A DNA stretch of 20,790 nucleotides, from NCBI GenBank assembly GCA_964625525.1, contig CAZVEE010000061.1, forward strand, positions 1 through 20,790. The letters run 5' to 3'. Shown here one piece after another: positions 1-7,267 of the stretch (the first letter of the stretch is position 1; every line of letters begins with the position of its first letter). The notes beneath the pieces are model-generated. The model worked only from the letters and a program-made list of their open reading frames with translations, had not been told where the DNA came from and did no database searches. Origin of the DNA: CAZVEE01 sp964625525 (GTDB taxonomy: Bacteria; Pseudomonadota; Alphaproteobacteria; JAJFIK01). A program made the position numbers and the translations under genes.

Positions 1-704
1 CCAACCTCAACCATGCGGGCCACAACACGAATGTGGGCGCGGCGGGCGGCTTCGCGCCGAGCCTGGCCTCCACCGATGAAGCGCTCGCTTACATCATGAA
101 AGCCATCGAGAGTGCCGGCTACCACCCGGGCGATGATGTCATGCTGGCCCTTGATGTGGCGTCTACGGAGTTTTTTAAGGACGGCCGTTACCATATGACG
201 GGCGAGGGGGAGACCCTGGGCGCGGAAGACATGGTCCGGTTCCTGGCTGACCTCACGGCCCGCTATCCGATCCTGTCCATTGAAGATGGCATGGCGGAAG
301 ATGACTGGCTGGGCTGGCATGCGCTCACCTCGGAGATCGGCGAGAAAGTGCAGCTTGTGGGTGATGATCTGTTTGTTACCAACACCGAGCGGCTGGGCGA
401 AGGCATTGACCGGCGCGCGGGCAACTCCATTCTGGTGAAAGTGAACCAGATCGGCTCTCTGAGCGAAGCGCTCGCCACCGTGGATATGGCGCATAAAGCG
501 AGCTTCACCGCCGTCATGTCCCACCGCTCCGGCGAGACCGAGGACTACACCATCGCCGATCTCGCGGTTGCGACCAATTGTGGACAGATCAAGACGGGCT
601 CCCTGTCGCGTTCTGATCGTCTGGCCAAGTACAATCAGCTTTTGCGTATCGAAGAACAGCTCGGTGCTTCGGCGCTCTACGCGGGCCGGTCAGTGCTGCG
701 CTAA
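1..704 (+). CDS. eno: Enolase (phosphopyruvate hydratase), 3' part only, with altered catalytic loop
   Basis: This is the C-terminal 233 residues of an enolase of about 425; the 5' end lies before the window and the frame enters at base 3. Enolase interconverts 2-phosphoglycerate and phosphoenolpyruvate in the cytoplasm. The Mg ligands are visible: Asp at 153-155 (ALDVAS), Glu at 282-284 (SIEDG) and Asp at 363-365 (VGDD). The catalytic Lys (VKVNQIG), the SHRSGETED His and the QIKTGS Lys are also present, and the C terminus is normal. The oddity is the loop that reads GDEGG in nearly all enolases: here codons 36-50 read GAAGG, so the glutamate equivalent to yeast E211 (E. coli E208) and the preceding Asp are both Ala. 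The family assignment is certain, but activity is doubtful unless this is an assembly error. The next gene downstream is ftsB-like, the usual alphaproteobacterial order. Confidence 0.95.
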   Translation, partial: NLNHAGHNTNVGAAGGFAPSLASTDEALAYIMKAIESAGYHPGDDVMLALDVASTEFFKDGRYHMTGEGETLGAEDMVRFLADLTARYPILSIEDGMAEDDWLGWHALTSEIGEKVQLVGDDLFVTNTERLGEGIDRRAGNSILVKVNQIGSLSEALATVDMAHKASFTAVMSHRSGETEDYTIADLAVATNCGQIKTGSLSRSDRLAKYNQLLRIEEQLGASALYAGRSVLR

Positions 705-720
705 TCGCCTCTGGTCTCGT

Positions 721-784
721 CCCCTGTCCCGAATCCGGGCACAGTTGGCCTCTTGAAGGGGGCCGCCTGGTTCGAGGACAGGGG
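721..784 (+). repeat. 9-bp inverted repeat overlapping the ftsB ribosome binding site
   Basis: CCCCTGTCC at 721-729 and GGACAGGGG at 776-784 are perfect reverse complements across the eno-ftsB gap. The right arm covers the purine-rich Shine-Dalgarno stretch just before the ATG at 788. A small CCCG-AATC-CGGG hairpin (728-739) sits inside and competes for part of the left arm. The repeat is seen directly; translational control of the downstream gene is inference. It lacks a T-tract, so it does not look like a standard terminator. Confidence 0.45.
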
Positions 785-787
785 GCC

Positions 788-1393
788 ATGGCCACATCGC
801 TTTCCACTTTGCGTGCAGAACCCATCGTGCCGCGTCCGCGTCGTGGTGGCGCCGCGCCCAAACGCCGGGTGCGCCGGGTGCGGGTCAAACGCCCCGCGCG
901 CGGGCTCGGCCTCTTCCGTCGAATGCTGACGAGCTTTGTTCCGAAGCGGGACATTCCGGGCGCGGATCGTGTCAAATCCTGGATTGAAACAGCGGCGCCC
1001 TATTGGGCGGCGCTAAAAGTCCGTCTAGATCGCTTTTGCGTGTTGACACAAAAATGGGCGCGTGATTCCCTCACGCCCATGAATGCAGTACGTGTTGCGC
1101 CAGGCCGCTGGATGAATGTCGTCCTCATGGCCATCGGCTTGGTTTTAATGATGTATTTTTCCTACCACGCCGTCGCGGGGAACCGGGGTTGGTTTGCGTT
1201 GGTGGATCTCGAGGCGCGTCGTGACGCGTTGACCCAGGAACTCGCCATCGTGCGGCGGGACCGGGAGCGGTTCGAGCGGCGGGTGGACCTGCTCGATCGG
1301 GGGCAGATCGATCCGGATCTGCTAGAGGAAAGCGCGCGCTCAACGCTGGGCTATGTGCAGCCGGGTGACCTGGTGATTTATCGGCGCGATTGA
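788..1393 (+). CDS. ftsB: FtsB/DivIC-family septum formation initiator with a long basic N-terminal extension
   Basis: This 201-residue protein has the layout of a divisome bitopic membrane protein. It has a cytoplasmic N terminus, one membrane segment at about residues 109-130, a charged periplasmic helix at about 138-170 suited to a coiled coil, and a C-terminal block ending QIDPDLLEESARSTLGYVQP followed by GDLVIY, typical of the septum formation initiator family. FtsB works with FtsL and FtsQ to activate septal peptidoglycan synthesis. Its position between eno and pdhA is the common alphaproteobacterial one. The first ~95 residues are unusual: they are rich in Arg and Pro, whereas most FtsB proteins are about 100 residues. 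An internal ATG at 1079 (Met98) would give the standard length but has no visible ribosome binding site. The ATG at 788 has a purine-rich GGACAGGGGG sequence close upstream, so I chose it. Confidence 0.85.
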   Translation: MATSLSTLRAEPIVPRPRRGGAAPKRRVRRVRVKRPARGLGLFRRMLTSFVPKRDIPGADRVKSWIETAAPYWAALKVRLDRFCVLTQKWARDSLTPMNAVRVAPGRWMNVVLMAIGLVLMMYFSYHAVAGNRGWFALVDLEARRDALTQELAIVRRDRERFERRVDLLDRGQIDPDLLEESARSTLGYVQPGDLVIYRRD

Positions 1394-1443
1394 TGTGCTT
1401 GTAAGAGCGCGGCGGGTCAAAGCGCGGCGGGATTGTGGTCCCG

Positions 1444-1626
1444 TCACTTGCGGCTGTTCAGCACGCCCGCCATGGCCAGGCCAAACAGGGCCACGACAAT
1501 GGGCCCGGGAGCGAGATTGGCCCCATCCAACAGGCGCCAACCGCTATAGACGAGGAGCGCGCCGCTCATCAGAACCAGCACAACAATCGCCACATTGGTC
1601 CCGAGCCGACTGGGGGCGTCCGACAT
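1444..1626 (-). CDS. Small two-helix membrane protein, 60 residues
   Basis: This hypothetical integral membrane protein is encoded convergently to ftsB, with 50 bases between the two stop codons. It has two hydrophobic segments, about residues 11-32 and 40-56, separated by a short WRLLDGANLAPGP loop. The hairpin topology and short basic C terminus (NSRK) are typical of small inner-membrane proteins. A good GGAGG ribosome binding site lies 7 bases before the ATG on the minus strand, which supports real translation. I recognise no family and assign no function. The reading frame on the opposite strand across the same bases has no such signal. Confidence 0.7.
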   Translation of the reverse strand: MSDAPSRLGTNVAIVVLVLMSGALLVYSGWRLLDGANLAPGPIVVALFGLAMAGVLNSRK

Positions 1627-1946
1627 TTTATCCTCCGGTCTTGTTCCCGTTTGATCACCAGCACCCTAGCAGATCGCGCCGGGGCCCGGCAGAGGATCGC
1701 CCTCGGTTTGACCATGCAGAACGCAGGGTCAGCAAAGCGTGACCCCGCGTGCGCCTAAACCAATTGCTCTCGGCCGTGCCCCTTGTTAACCATCGCAAAG
1801 CGAAGCGGCGCTACGTATAGTGCCTCCACCGCGTCGTCACATCTTCAGGGCGAGGCTCGCTGGTCGCATGCACCGGTTCCTACGCCTTATGGGACGCCTC
1901 TCGTTCCAGGCCAGCCGATCTGGCCAAAGCCCTTGATGAGGTTTGG
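1627..1946. other. 320-base intergenic leader of the pdh operon
   Basis: I see no convincing gene here. The region should hold the promoters for the small membrane protein (leftward) and for pdhA (rightward). Visible elements are a 13-base GC palindrome (GCCGGG-G-CCCGGC, 1678-1690), a TTAACCAT at 1786-1793 that resembles a CtrA half-site, a TATAGT at 1816-1821 that could be a -10 without a good -35, and the inverted repeat at 1909-1925. None of these is strong enough to call a promoter. Confidence 0.5.
1909..1925. repeat. GGCCAG-N5-CTGGCC inverted repeat upstream of pdhA
   Basis: This perfect 6-bp inverted repeat with a 5-base spacer ends 21 bases before the pdhA start. The spacing and symmetry would suit an operator or a leader hairpin for the pdh operon. 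It does not match the enterobacterial PdhR operator. A regulatory role is inference from position only. Confidence 0.3.
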
Positions 1947-3002
1947 ATGTCCAAGACTAGTACTGACGGGCTCCGGGCGGGCCTCGTGCTTGCCGCCAAT
2001 AAAGGGGACAGCGGGGCCGCCAAGGATGCTCAGCTGCGCGCGTCGCGCGAAGAACTGCTCGGCTATTACCGCATGATGCTGTTGATCCGCCGCTTCGAAG
2101 AGCGGGCGGGCCAGATGTACGGCATGGGCCTCATCGGGGGCTTCTGCCACCTTTATATCGGCCAGGAAGCGGTCGTCACGGGCATGCAGGCCGTGATCGG
2201 CGAGGGGGATCAGGTGATCACGGGCTATCGTGATCATGGTCATATGCTCGCGTGTGGCATGGACCCCAAAGGCGTCATGGCGGAACTGACGGGCCGCGCC
2301 GATGGCTATTCCAAGGGCAAGGGCGGCTCCATGCACATGTTCAGCCGCGCCAAGAACTTCTATGGCGGCCATGGCATTGTGGGCGCGCAAGTGCCCATCG
2401 GCACAGGCCTCGCCTTCGCCAACCGCTACCGGGACACGGACCACATCTGCCTGACCTATTTCGGCGACGGCGCAGCGAACCAGGGCCAGGTGTTTGAATC
2501 ATTCAACATGGCGGCGCTGTGGAAACTGCCCGTCGTTTATGTGATCGAAAATAATCAGTATGCCATGGGCACAAGCGTGGAGCGGGCCTCCTCGGAAACG
2601 CATCTGTGCCGGCGCGGCGCGAGCTTCAACATTCCCGGCGTCGAGGTGGACGGCATGAATGTGCTGGCCGTGCGCGACGCGGGGCTTGAGGCGGTGCGCC
2701 ATGCCCGAGAGGGCCACGGCCCGGTCATTCTGGAAATGAAGACCTACCGCTATCGCGGTCACTCCATGTCTGACCCTGCCAAGTACCGCACCCGCGAAGA
2801 AGTTCAGGACGTGCGCGAGCATCACGACCCCATCGAGATCGTCCGCCAGCGCCTTTTGGCCGAGAGCTGGGCCCGGGAAGACGAACTCAAGGACATCGAC
2901 AAGAACGTCAAGGCAACCGTGTCCGAAGCGGCGGACTTCGCCCAGTCCAGCCCGGAACCGGATCCGGCGGAACTGTATACGGATGTTCTGGTGGAAAGCT
3001 AA
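1947..3002 (+). CDS. pdhA: Pyruvate dehydrogenase E1 component, alpha subunit
   Basis: This 351-residue protein is a thiamine-diphosphate-dependent E1 alpha subunit. With PdhB it decarboxylates pyruvate and transfers the acetyl group to the lipoyl arms of the pyruvate dehydrogenase complex. The TPP/Mg motif starts at GDGAANQG (residues 173-180) and closes with the ENNQYAMG segment (201-208), the GDG-X~26-NN pattern. The loop YRYRGHSMSDP (267-277) is the region phosphorylated in mitochondrial homologues and forms part of the active site. Length and full-length similarity are typical of alphaproteobacterial and mitochondrial E1 alpha. The first ~30 residues are the poorly conserved tail usual for the family. 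The ATG at 1947 follows a GATGAGG stretch at suitable spacing. It is the first gene of a four-gene operon, 43 bases before pdhB. Confidence 0.97.
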   Translation: MSKTSTDGLRAGLVLAANKGDSGAAKDAQLRASREELLGYYRMMLLIRRFEERAGQMYGMGLIGGFCHLYIGQEAVVTGMQAVIGEGDQVITGYRDHGHMLACGMDPKGVMAELTGRADGYSKGKGGSMHMFSRAKNFYGGHGIVGAQVPIGTGLAFANRYRDTDHICLTYFGDGAANQGQVFESFNMAALWKLPVVYVIENNQYAMGTSVERASSETHLCRRGASFNIPGVEVDGMNVLAVRDAGLEAVRHAREGHGPVILEMKTYRYRGHSMSDPAKYRTREEVQDVREHHDPIEIVRQRLLAESWAREDELKDIDKNVKATVSEAADFAQSSPEPDPAELYTDVLVES

Positions 3003-3045
3003 GGCGCGCCGAACGATGCTGCGCCGCTAAGGATCAGGTGACCCC

Positions 3046-4458
3046 ATGCCCATCGAAGTGCTGATGCCCGCCCTGTCGCCGACCATGGAAGAGGGCACGC
3101 TGGCGCGCTGGCTCGTCAAGGAAGGCGATACGGTGTCCGCTGGTGATGTGATCGCGGAAATCGAGACTGACAAAGCCACCATGGAAGTGGAGGCGGTGGA
3201 CGAGGGCACCGTCGGTAAGCTGCTTGTTGCCGAAGGCACGGAAAATGTACCGGTCAATACCGCGATCGCAGTGCTCTTGGATGATGGCGAGGACGCGGCC
3301 GCCATGACCGCGGCGGCGCAGCCAGCCAAGGCCAATGGCACGGCGCGCCCGCAGGCGGTCAATGACGAAGCAGACGAGGAAGACGACGACGAGCCCGTCG
3401 CCGCGCGCGTCTCCGCCGGGGCCCCGCCCAAGGCCCAGATTGCACCGGACCCGGATATTCCTGAAGGCACGCCCATGGTCTCCACCTCGGTGCGAGTGGC
3501 CTTGCGCGACGCCATGGCCGAAGAAATGCGCCGGGATGAGAGCGTCTTCGTCATGGGCGAGGAAGTGGCTCATTACGAAGGCGCCTACAAAGTGACGCAA
3601 GGCCTGCTCGCGGAGTTTGGCGAGCGCCGCGTGGTGGATACTCCAATTACGGAGCATGGCTTTGCGGGACTGGGCGTCGGCGCGGCATTCGCGCGGCTGC
3701 GGCCCATTGTCGAGTTCATGACGTTCAACTTCGCCATGCAGGCCATCGATCATCTCATCAACTCCGCCGCCAAGACGCTCTATATGGCGGGCGGGCAAAT
3801 GGGTTGTCCCATCGTCTTCCGGGGTCCCAATGGCGCGGCCGCGCGGGTGGCGGCACAGCACAGTCAGGATTATTCCTCCTGGTATGCCCATGTACCGGGC
3901 CTGAAAGTCGTCGCGCCATGGAGCGCGGCCGACGCCAAGGGACTCTTGAAGGCCGCCATCCGCGATCCCAATCCGGTCGTGTTCTTGGAAAATGAAATCC
4001 TCTACGGCAAGAGCTTCGATGTGCCGGACATGGAGGACTTCGTGCTACCCATCGGCCGGGCCGCCATTGTCCGTGCAGGAAGCGATGTGACACTGGTTTC
4101 TCACAGCCGCGGCATGGACTACGCTATGGAGGCGGCCGATGCTCTCTCGGCGGAGGGGATCGCGGCGGAAGTGATCAATCTGCGCTCCTTGCGCCCGCTT
4201 GATATGGACACGGTGATTGCGTCGGTCGCTAAAACCAATCGCTGCGTCACCGTGGAGGAGGGCTGGCCCACCTGTGGCATCGGCGCGGAAATCGCCGCCG
4301 GCCTCATGGAGCATGCCTTTGATCATCTGGACGCGCCGGTGCTGCGCGTCGCCGCCAAGGACGTGCCGCTGCCCTATGCGGCTAATCTGGAAAAGCTGGC
4401 GCTGCCAAACACCGCCCTCGTGATCGAGGCGGCGCGGGCCGTCTGCTATCGCACCTGA
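3046..4458 (+). CDS. pdhB: Pyruvate dehydrogenase E1 component, beta subunit, with N-terminal lipoyl domain
   Basis: This 470-residue protein has three parts: a lipoyl domain (about 1-80, lipoyl-lysine Lys43 in ETDKATME), an acidic/Ala-Pro linker (about 85-140, with an Asp/Glu run near 108-116), and a complete transketolase-like E1 beta (about 142-470, with the conserved TPITEHGFAGLGVGAA, GPNGAAARV and HSQDYSSW segments). It pairs with PdhA to form the TPP site at the subunit interface. A lipoyl domain on E1 beta is a known alphaproteobacterial feature, absent from most other bacteria. The lipoyl domain is almost the same protein as that of PdhC. The ATG has AGGTGA upstream. A 35-base gap to pdhC contains a small hairpin. 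Confidence 0.97.
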   Translation: MPIEVLMPALSPTMEEGTLARWLVKEGDTVSAGDVIAEIETDKATMEVEAVDEGTVGKLLVAEGTENVPVNTAIAVLLDDGEDAAAMTAAAQPAKANGTARPQAVNDEADEEDDDEPVAARVSAGAPPKAQIAPDPDIPEGTPMVSTSVRVALRDAMAEEMRRDESVFVMGEEVAHYEGAYKVTQGLLAEFGERRVVDTPITEHGFAGLGVGAAFARLRPIVEFMTFNFAMQAIDHLINSAAKTLYMAGGQMGCPIVFRGPNGAAARVAAQHSQDYSSWYAHVPGLKVVAPWSAADAKGLLKAAIRDPNPVVFLENEILYGKSFDVPDMEDFVLPIGRAAIVRAGSDVTLVSHSRGMDYAMEAADALSAEGIAAEVINLRSLRPLDMDTVIASVAKTNRCVTVEEGWPTCGIGAEIAAGLMEHAFDHLDAPVLRVAAKDVPLPYAANLEKLALPNTALVIEAARAVCYRT

Positions 4459-4462
4459 CGGG

Positions 4463-4476
4463 CTCGCTCACGCGAG
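4463..4476 (+). repeat. Small hairpin between pdhB and pdhC
   Basis: CTCGC-TCAC-GCGAG forms a perfect 5-bp stem with a 4-base loop in the 35-base pdhB-pdhC gap, just before the pdhC Shine-Dalgarno (AGAGGA). It has no T-tract, so termination is unlikely. It could mark an RNA processing or stability element within the operon, or be chance. Confidence 0.3.
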
Positions 4477-4493
4477 ATAGAGAGGATCTGCCT

Positions 4494-5807
4494 ATGCCCA
4501 TCCCCATTCTCATGCCCGCGCTCTCGCCCACCATGGAAGAGGGTATTCTCGCCAAATGGCTGGTGAAGGAAGGGGACACGGTGTCCTCCGGCGATGTGAT
4601 TGCCGAAATCGAAACCGACAAGGCGACCATGGAAGTGGAGGCCGTGGACGAGGGGACGGTCGGCAAGCTCCTGGTGGCTGAAGGCACCGAAGGCGTGCCG
4701 GTGAACGCGCCTATCGCGGTGCTGCTAGAGGAGGGCGAGGACGCAGCCGCCCTGAACGGCTTTGATGCGGCGGCCGCACCGGCCCCCCAAACGCAGCCCG
4801 CCTCAGCGCCCGCCCCGCAGCCGCAAGCCGCGCCTCGGCCATCCGCATCGGCCGCTGCATCCGCACCGGCCCCAACACCGTCATCGGCACCGGTATCGGC
4901 GGCCCCGCGCCCGTCAGGGGGCCGGGTGACCGCCAGTCCTCTGGCGCGCCGGCTGGCGCAGCAGGCAGGCCTTGATTTGAGCGCCGTGTCCGGATCGGGA
5001 CCCAATGGCCGGATCGTCAAAGCCGATGTGGACGCGGCCCTGCAAGGAGGCTCGCCCTCCGCCAGCGCGCCCGCCACAGCGACCCGCGCGCCCCTGCCCA
5101 TGGGTGTGGCCGGTGAGACCCTGGAGATCCCGCTCAACAACATCCGCAAGACCGTCGCCAAACGCCTGACCGAGGCCAAGCGCGACGTGCCGCACTATTA
5201 TCTCACGCTCGATTGCGAAATCGATGAGTTGCTCCGGGTGCGGAAGTCCTTGAACGACCGTGCGCCCCAGGGCGAGGGCGGCTATAAGATTTCCGTCAAT
5301 GATTTCGTCATCCGCGCCTCGGCGCTGGCGCTGATGAAAGTGCCGGTGGTCAACAGCGCCTTTGCCGGCGACAAGCTGATTCAGCATGGCTCGGCCGATA
5401 TCTCCATGGCGGTCGCGATGGAGGACGGTCTGATCACGCCCATCATTTTCAATGCTGAAAGCAAGGGCCTCGCGCAGATTTCGCGCGAGGCGAAAGACTT
5501 GGCGGAGCGGGCGCGGGCCAAGAAACTGAAGCTGGAAGAGTTCCAGGGGGGCAGCTTTTCCATCTCCAATCTCGGCATGTTCGGCATTCGCGAATTCACC
5601 GCCGTGATCAATCCGCCCCAGTCGGCGATCCTGGCCGTGGGGGCGGGTATCGAGAAGCCCGTGGTGAAGAACGGCAGCGTGAGCGTGGCCACGGTGATGA
5701 CCGTGACGCTGTCCTGCGACCACCGGGTGCTGGATGGCGCGGCGGCGGCGCCCTGGCTCCAAGTTTTCAAGGGCTTTATCGAAGACCCGGCGACCATGTT
5801 GTTGTGA
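4494..5807 (+). CDS. pdhC: Dihydrolipoamide acetyltransferase, E2 core of pyruvate dehydrogenase
   Basis: This 437-residue E2 protein transfers the acetyl group from the lipoyl arm to CoA and forms the structural core of the complex. The domains are in the usual order: one lipoyl domain (about 1-80, Lys43 in ETDKATME), a flexible Ala/Pro linker (about 90-142), a peripheral-subunit-binding domain (about 145-183, SPLARRLAQQAG through GPNGRIVKADV), a second short linker, and the catalytic acyltransferase domain (about 208-437). The catalytic HxxxDG motif is His410 to Gly415 (HRVLDG). The sequence SVNDFVIRA with the ISNLGMFGIREF segment confirms an acetyltransferase E2. The gene lies between pdhB and lpd in the same operon and is co-directional with both. 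Confidence 0.97.
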   Translation: MPIPILMPALSPTMEEGILAKWLVKEGDTVSSGDVIAEIETDKATMEVEAVDEGTVGKLLVAEGTEGVPVNAPIAVLLEEGEDAAALNGFDAAAAPAPQTQPASAPAPQPQAAPRPSASAAASAPAPTPSSAPVSAAPRPSGGRVTASPLARRLAQQAGLDLSAVSGSGPNGRIVKADVDAALQGGSPSASAPATATRAPLPMGVAGETLEIPLNNIRKTVAKRLTEAKRDVPHYYLTLDCEIDELLRVRKSLNDRAPQGEGGYKISVNDFVIRASALALMKVPVVNSAFAGDKLIQHGSADISMAVAMEDGLITPIIFNAESKGLAQISREAKDLAERARAKKLKLEEFQGGSFSISNLGMFGIREFTAVINPPQSAILAVGAGIEKPVVKNGSVSVATVMTVTLSCDHRVLDGAAAAPWLQVFKGFIEDPATMLL

Positions 5808-5860
5808 TGGCCCGCGCGACCCGTGGCTGACCTGACTGTCTGATCCAGAGGAGACCCGCC

Positions 5861-7264
5861 ATGGCGGATGCGGCGCAGTTCGACACCATCGTGATCGGTT
5901 CGGGCCCGGGAGGCTATGTGGCGGCGATCCGCTGCGCCCAGCTCGGCCAGAAAGTGGCCATTGTGGAGCGGGAGCATCTGGGCGGGATTTGCCTCAACTG
6001 GGGCTGTATCCCCACCAAGGCGCTGCTGCGCTCGGCGGAGATTTATCACCAGGTCCACCGCCTGGAGGAATACGGACTGTCAGCTAAGGGCATTTCCTTT
6101 GATCTGTCCAAAGTTGTCGCCCGCTCCCGCGCCGTCGCCAAGCGGCTGACGGACGGGGTGAAGTTCCTTATGAAGAAGAACAAGGTCCAGGTGCTGGATG
6201 GCGAGGGGCGGCTTGGCGGCACAGGCAAGGTCGTGGTCAAGCACGCCGACGGCGACAAGAGCTATGGGGCTAAGGCCATCATCCTTGCCACCGGCGCCCG
6301 GGCGCGCAGCCTGCCGGGACTTGAGCCCGATGGTGAGCGCATCTGGACCTACAAAGAAGCCATGGTGCCCAACACCATGCCGAAATCCTTGCTGGTGGTC
6401 GGCTCCGGCGCCATTGGGATCGAATTCGCCAGCTTCTTCCGCACGCTCGGTGCCGACGTGACCGTGGTCGAAGTCATGGACCGGGTCCTGCCGGTGGAGG
6501 ACGAAGAGATCTCCACCTTTGCCCGCAAGGCCTTTGAAAAGCAGGGCATGACCATCCATACCGGCGCCAGCGTGGAAAGCCTGACAGCGACTCAGCAGGG
6601 CGTGACTGCCAAGCTCAAGACCAAAGACGGTAAGGCCCAGGATCTCCAGGTCGAGCGGGTGATCCTCGCCATTGGGATTGTGGGCAATACGGAGAATATT
6701 GGTCTGGAACAGGCGGGAATCAAAGTCGAGCGCGGCCATGTGGTGGTCAATGAGCGCTGCGAAACCGGTGTGCCTGGGGTCTATGCGATTGGCGATCTCG
6801 TCGCCGCGCCCTGGCTTGCGCACAAGGCCAGCCATGAGGGCGTCATGGTGGCCGAACTGATCGCTGGCCAGAAAGGTGTGCATCCGGTCGATGTGCGCAA
6901 TATTCCGGGCTGCACCTATTGCAACCCGCAAGTGGCGAGCGTGGGTCTGACGGAAGCCAAGGCCAAGGAAGCGGGCTATACGGTCAAGGTGGGCCGTTTT
7001 CCCTTTATGGGCAACGGCAAGGCCATCGCCCTGGGCGAGCCCGAGGGCCTTGTCAAAACTGTGTTCGATGCCAAGACCGGCGAACTCCTCGGTGCCCATA
7101 TGGTGGGGGCGGAAGTGACCGAGCTGATCCAGGGCTACACGGTCGCCAAAACCCTGGAGACCACGGAAGCCGAGCTGATGCACACGGTCTTTCCGCACCC
7201 GACGCTCTCGGAAATGATGCACGAAAGCGTGTTGGAGGCCTATGGCCGCGCCTTGCACATTTGA
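5861..7264 (+). CDS. lpdA: Dihydrolipoamide dehydrogenase, E3 of pyruvate dehydrogenase
   Basis: This 467-residue flavoprotein reoxidises dihydrolipoyl arms, passing electrons to NAD+. It shows the FAD-binding GSGPGG (13-18), the redox-active disulfide pair Cys44/Cys49 in GGICLNWGCIPTKALL, the NAD-binding VVGSGAIGIEFASF, the second FAD motif GVYAIGD, and the C-terminal HPTLSE dyad (His446, Glu451). Length is standard. A GAGGAG ribosome binding site precedes the ATG. It is the last gene of the pdh operon. Its stop lies only 3 bases from the stop of hemB on the other strand, with no visible hairpin terminator between them, so the two transcripts probably overlap. Confidence 0.97.
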   Translation: MADAAQFDTIVIGSGPGGYVAAIRCAQLGQKVAIVEREHLGGICLNWGCIPTKALLRSAEIYHQVHRLEEYGLSAKGISFDLSKVVARSRAVAKRLTDGVKFLMKKNKVQVLDGEGRLGGTGKVVVKHADGDKSYGAKAIILATGARARSLPGLEPDGERIWTYKEAMVPNTMPKSLLVVGSGAIGIEFASFFRTLGADVTVVEVMDRVLPVEDEEISTFARKAFEKQGMTIHTGASVESLTATQQGVTAKLKTKDGKAQDLQVERVILAIGIVGNTENIGLEQAGIKVERGHVVVNERCETGVPGVYAIGDLVAAPWLAHKASHEGVMVAELIAGQKGVHPVDVRNIPGCTYCNPQVASVGLTEAKAKEAGYTVKVGRFPFMGNGKAIALGEPEGLVKTVFDAKTGELLGAHMVGAEVTELIQGYTVAKTLETTEAELMHTVFPHPTLSEMMHESVLEAYGRALHI

Positions 7265-7267
7265 GCG

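Noticed and set aside
1043..1048. Perfect TTGACA inside the ftsB-like gene, possibly an internal promoter for a short FtsB starting at 1079
   Set aside because: No acceptable -10 at 16-18 bases, and no ribosome binding site before 1079.
6080..7258. 392-codon open frame antisense to lpd
   Set aside because: High GC third positions of lpd keep this frame open; there is no ribosome binding site and no family character, while lpd is fully conserved.
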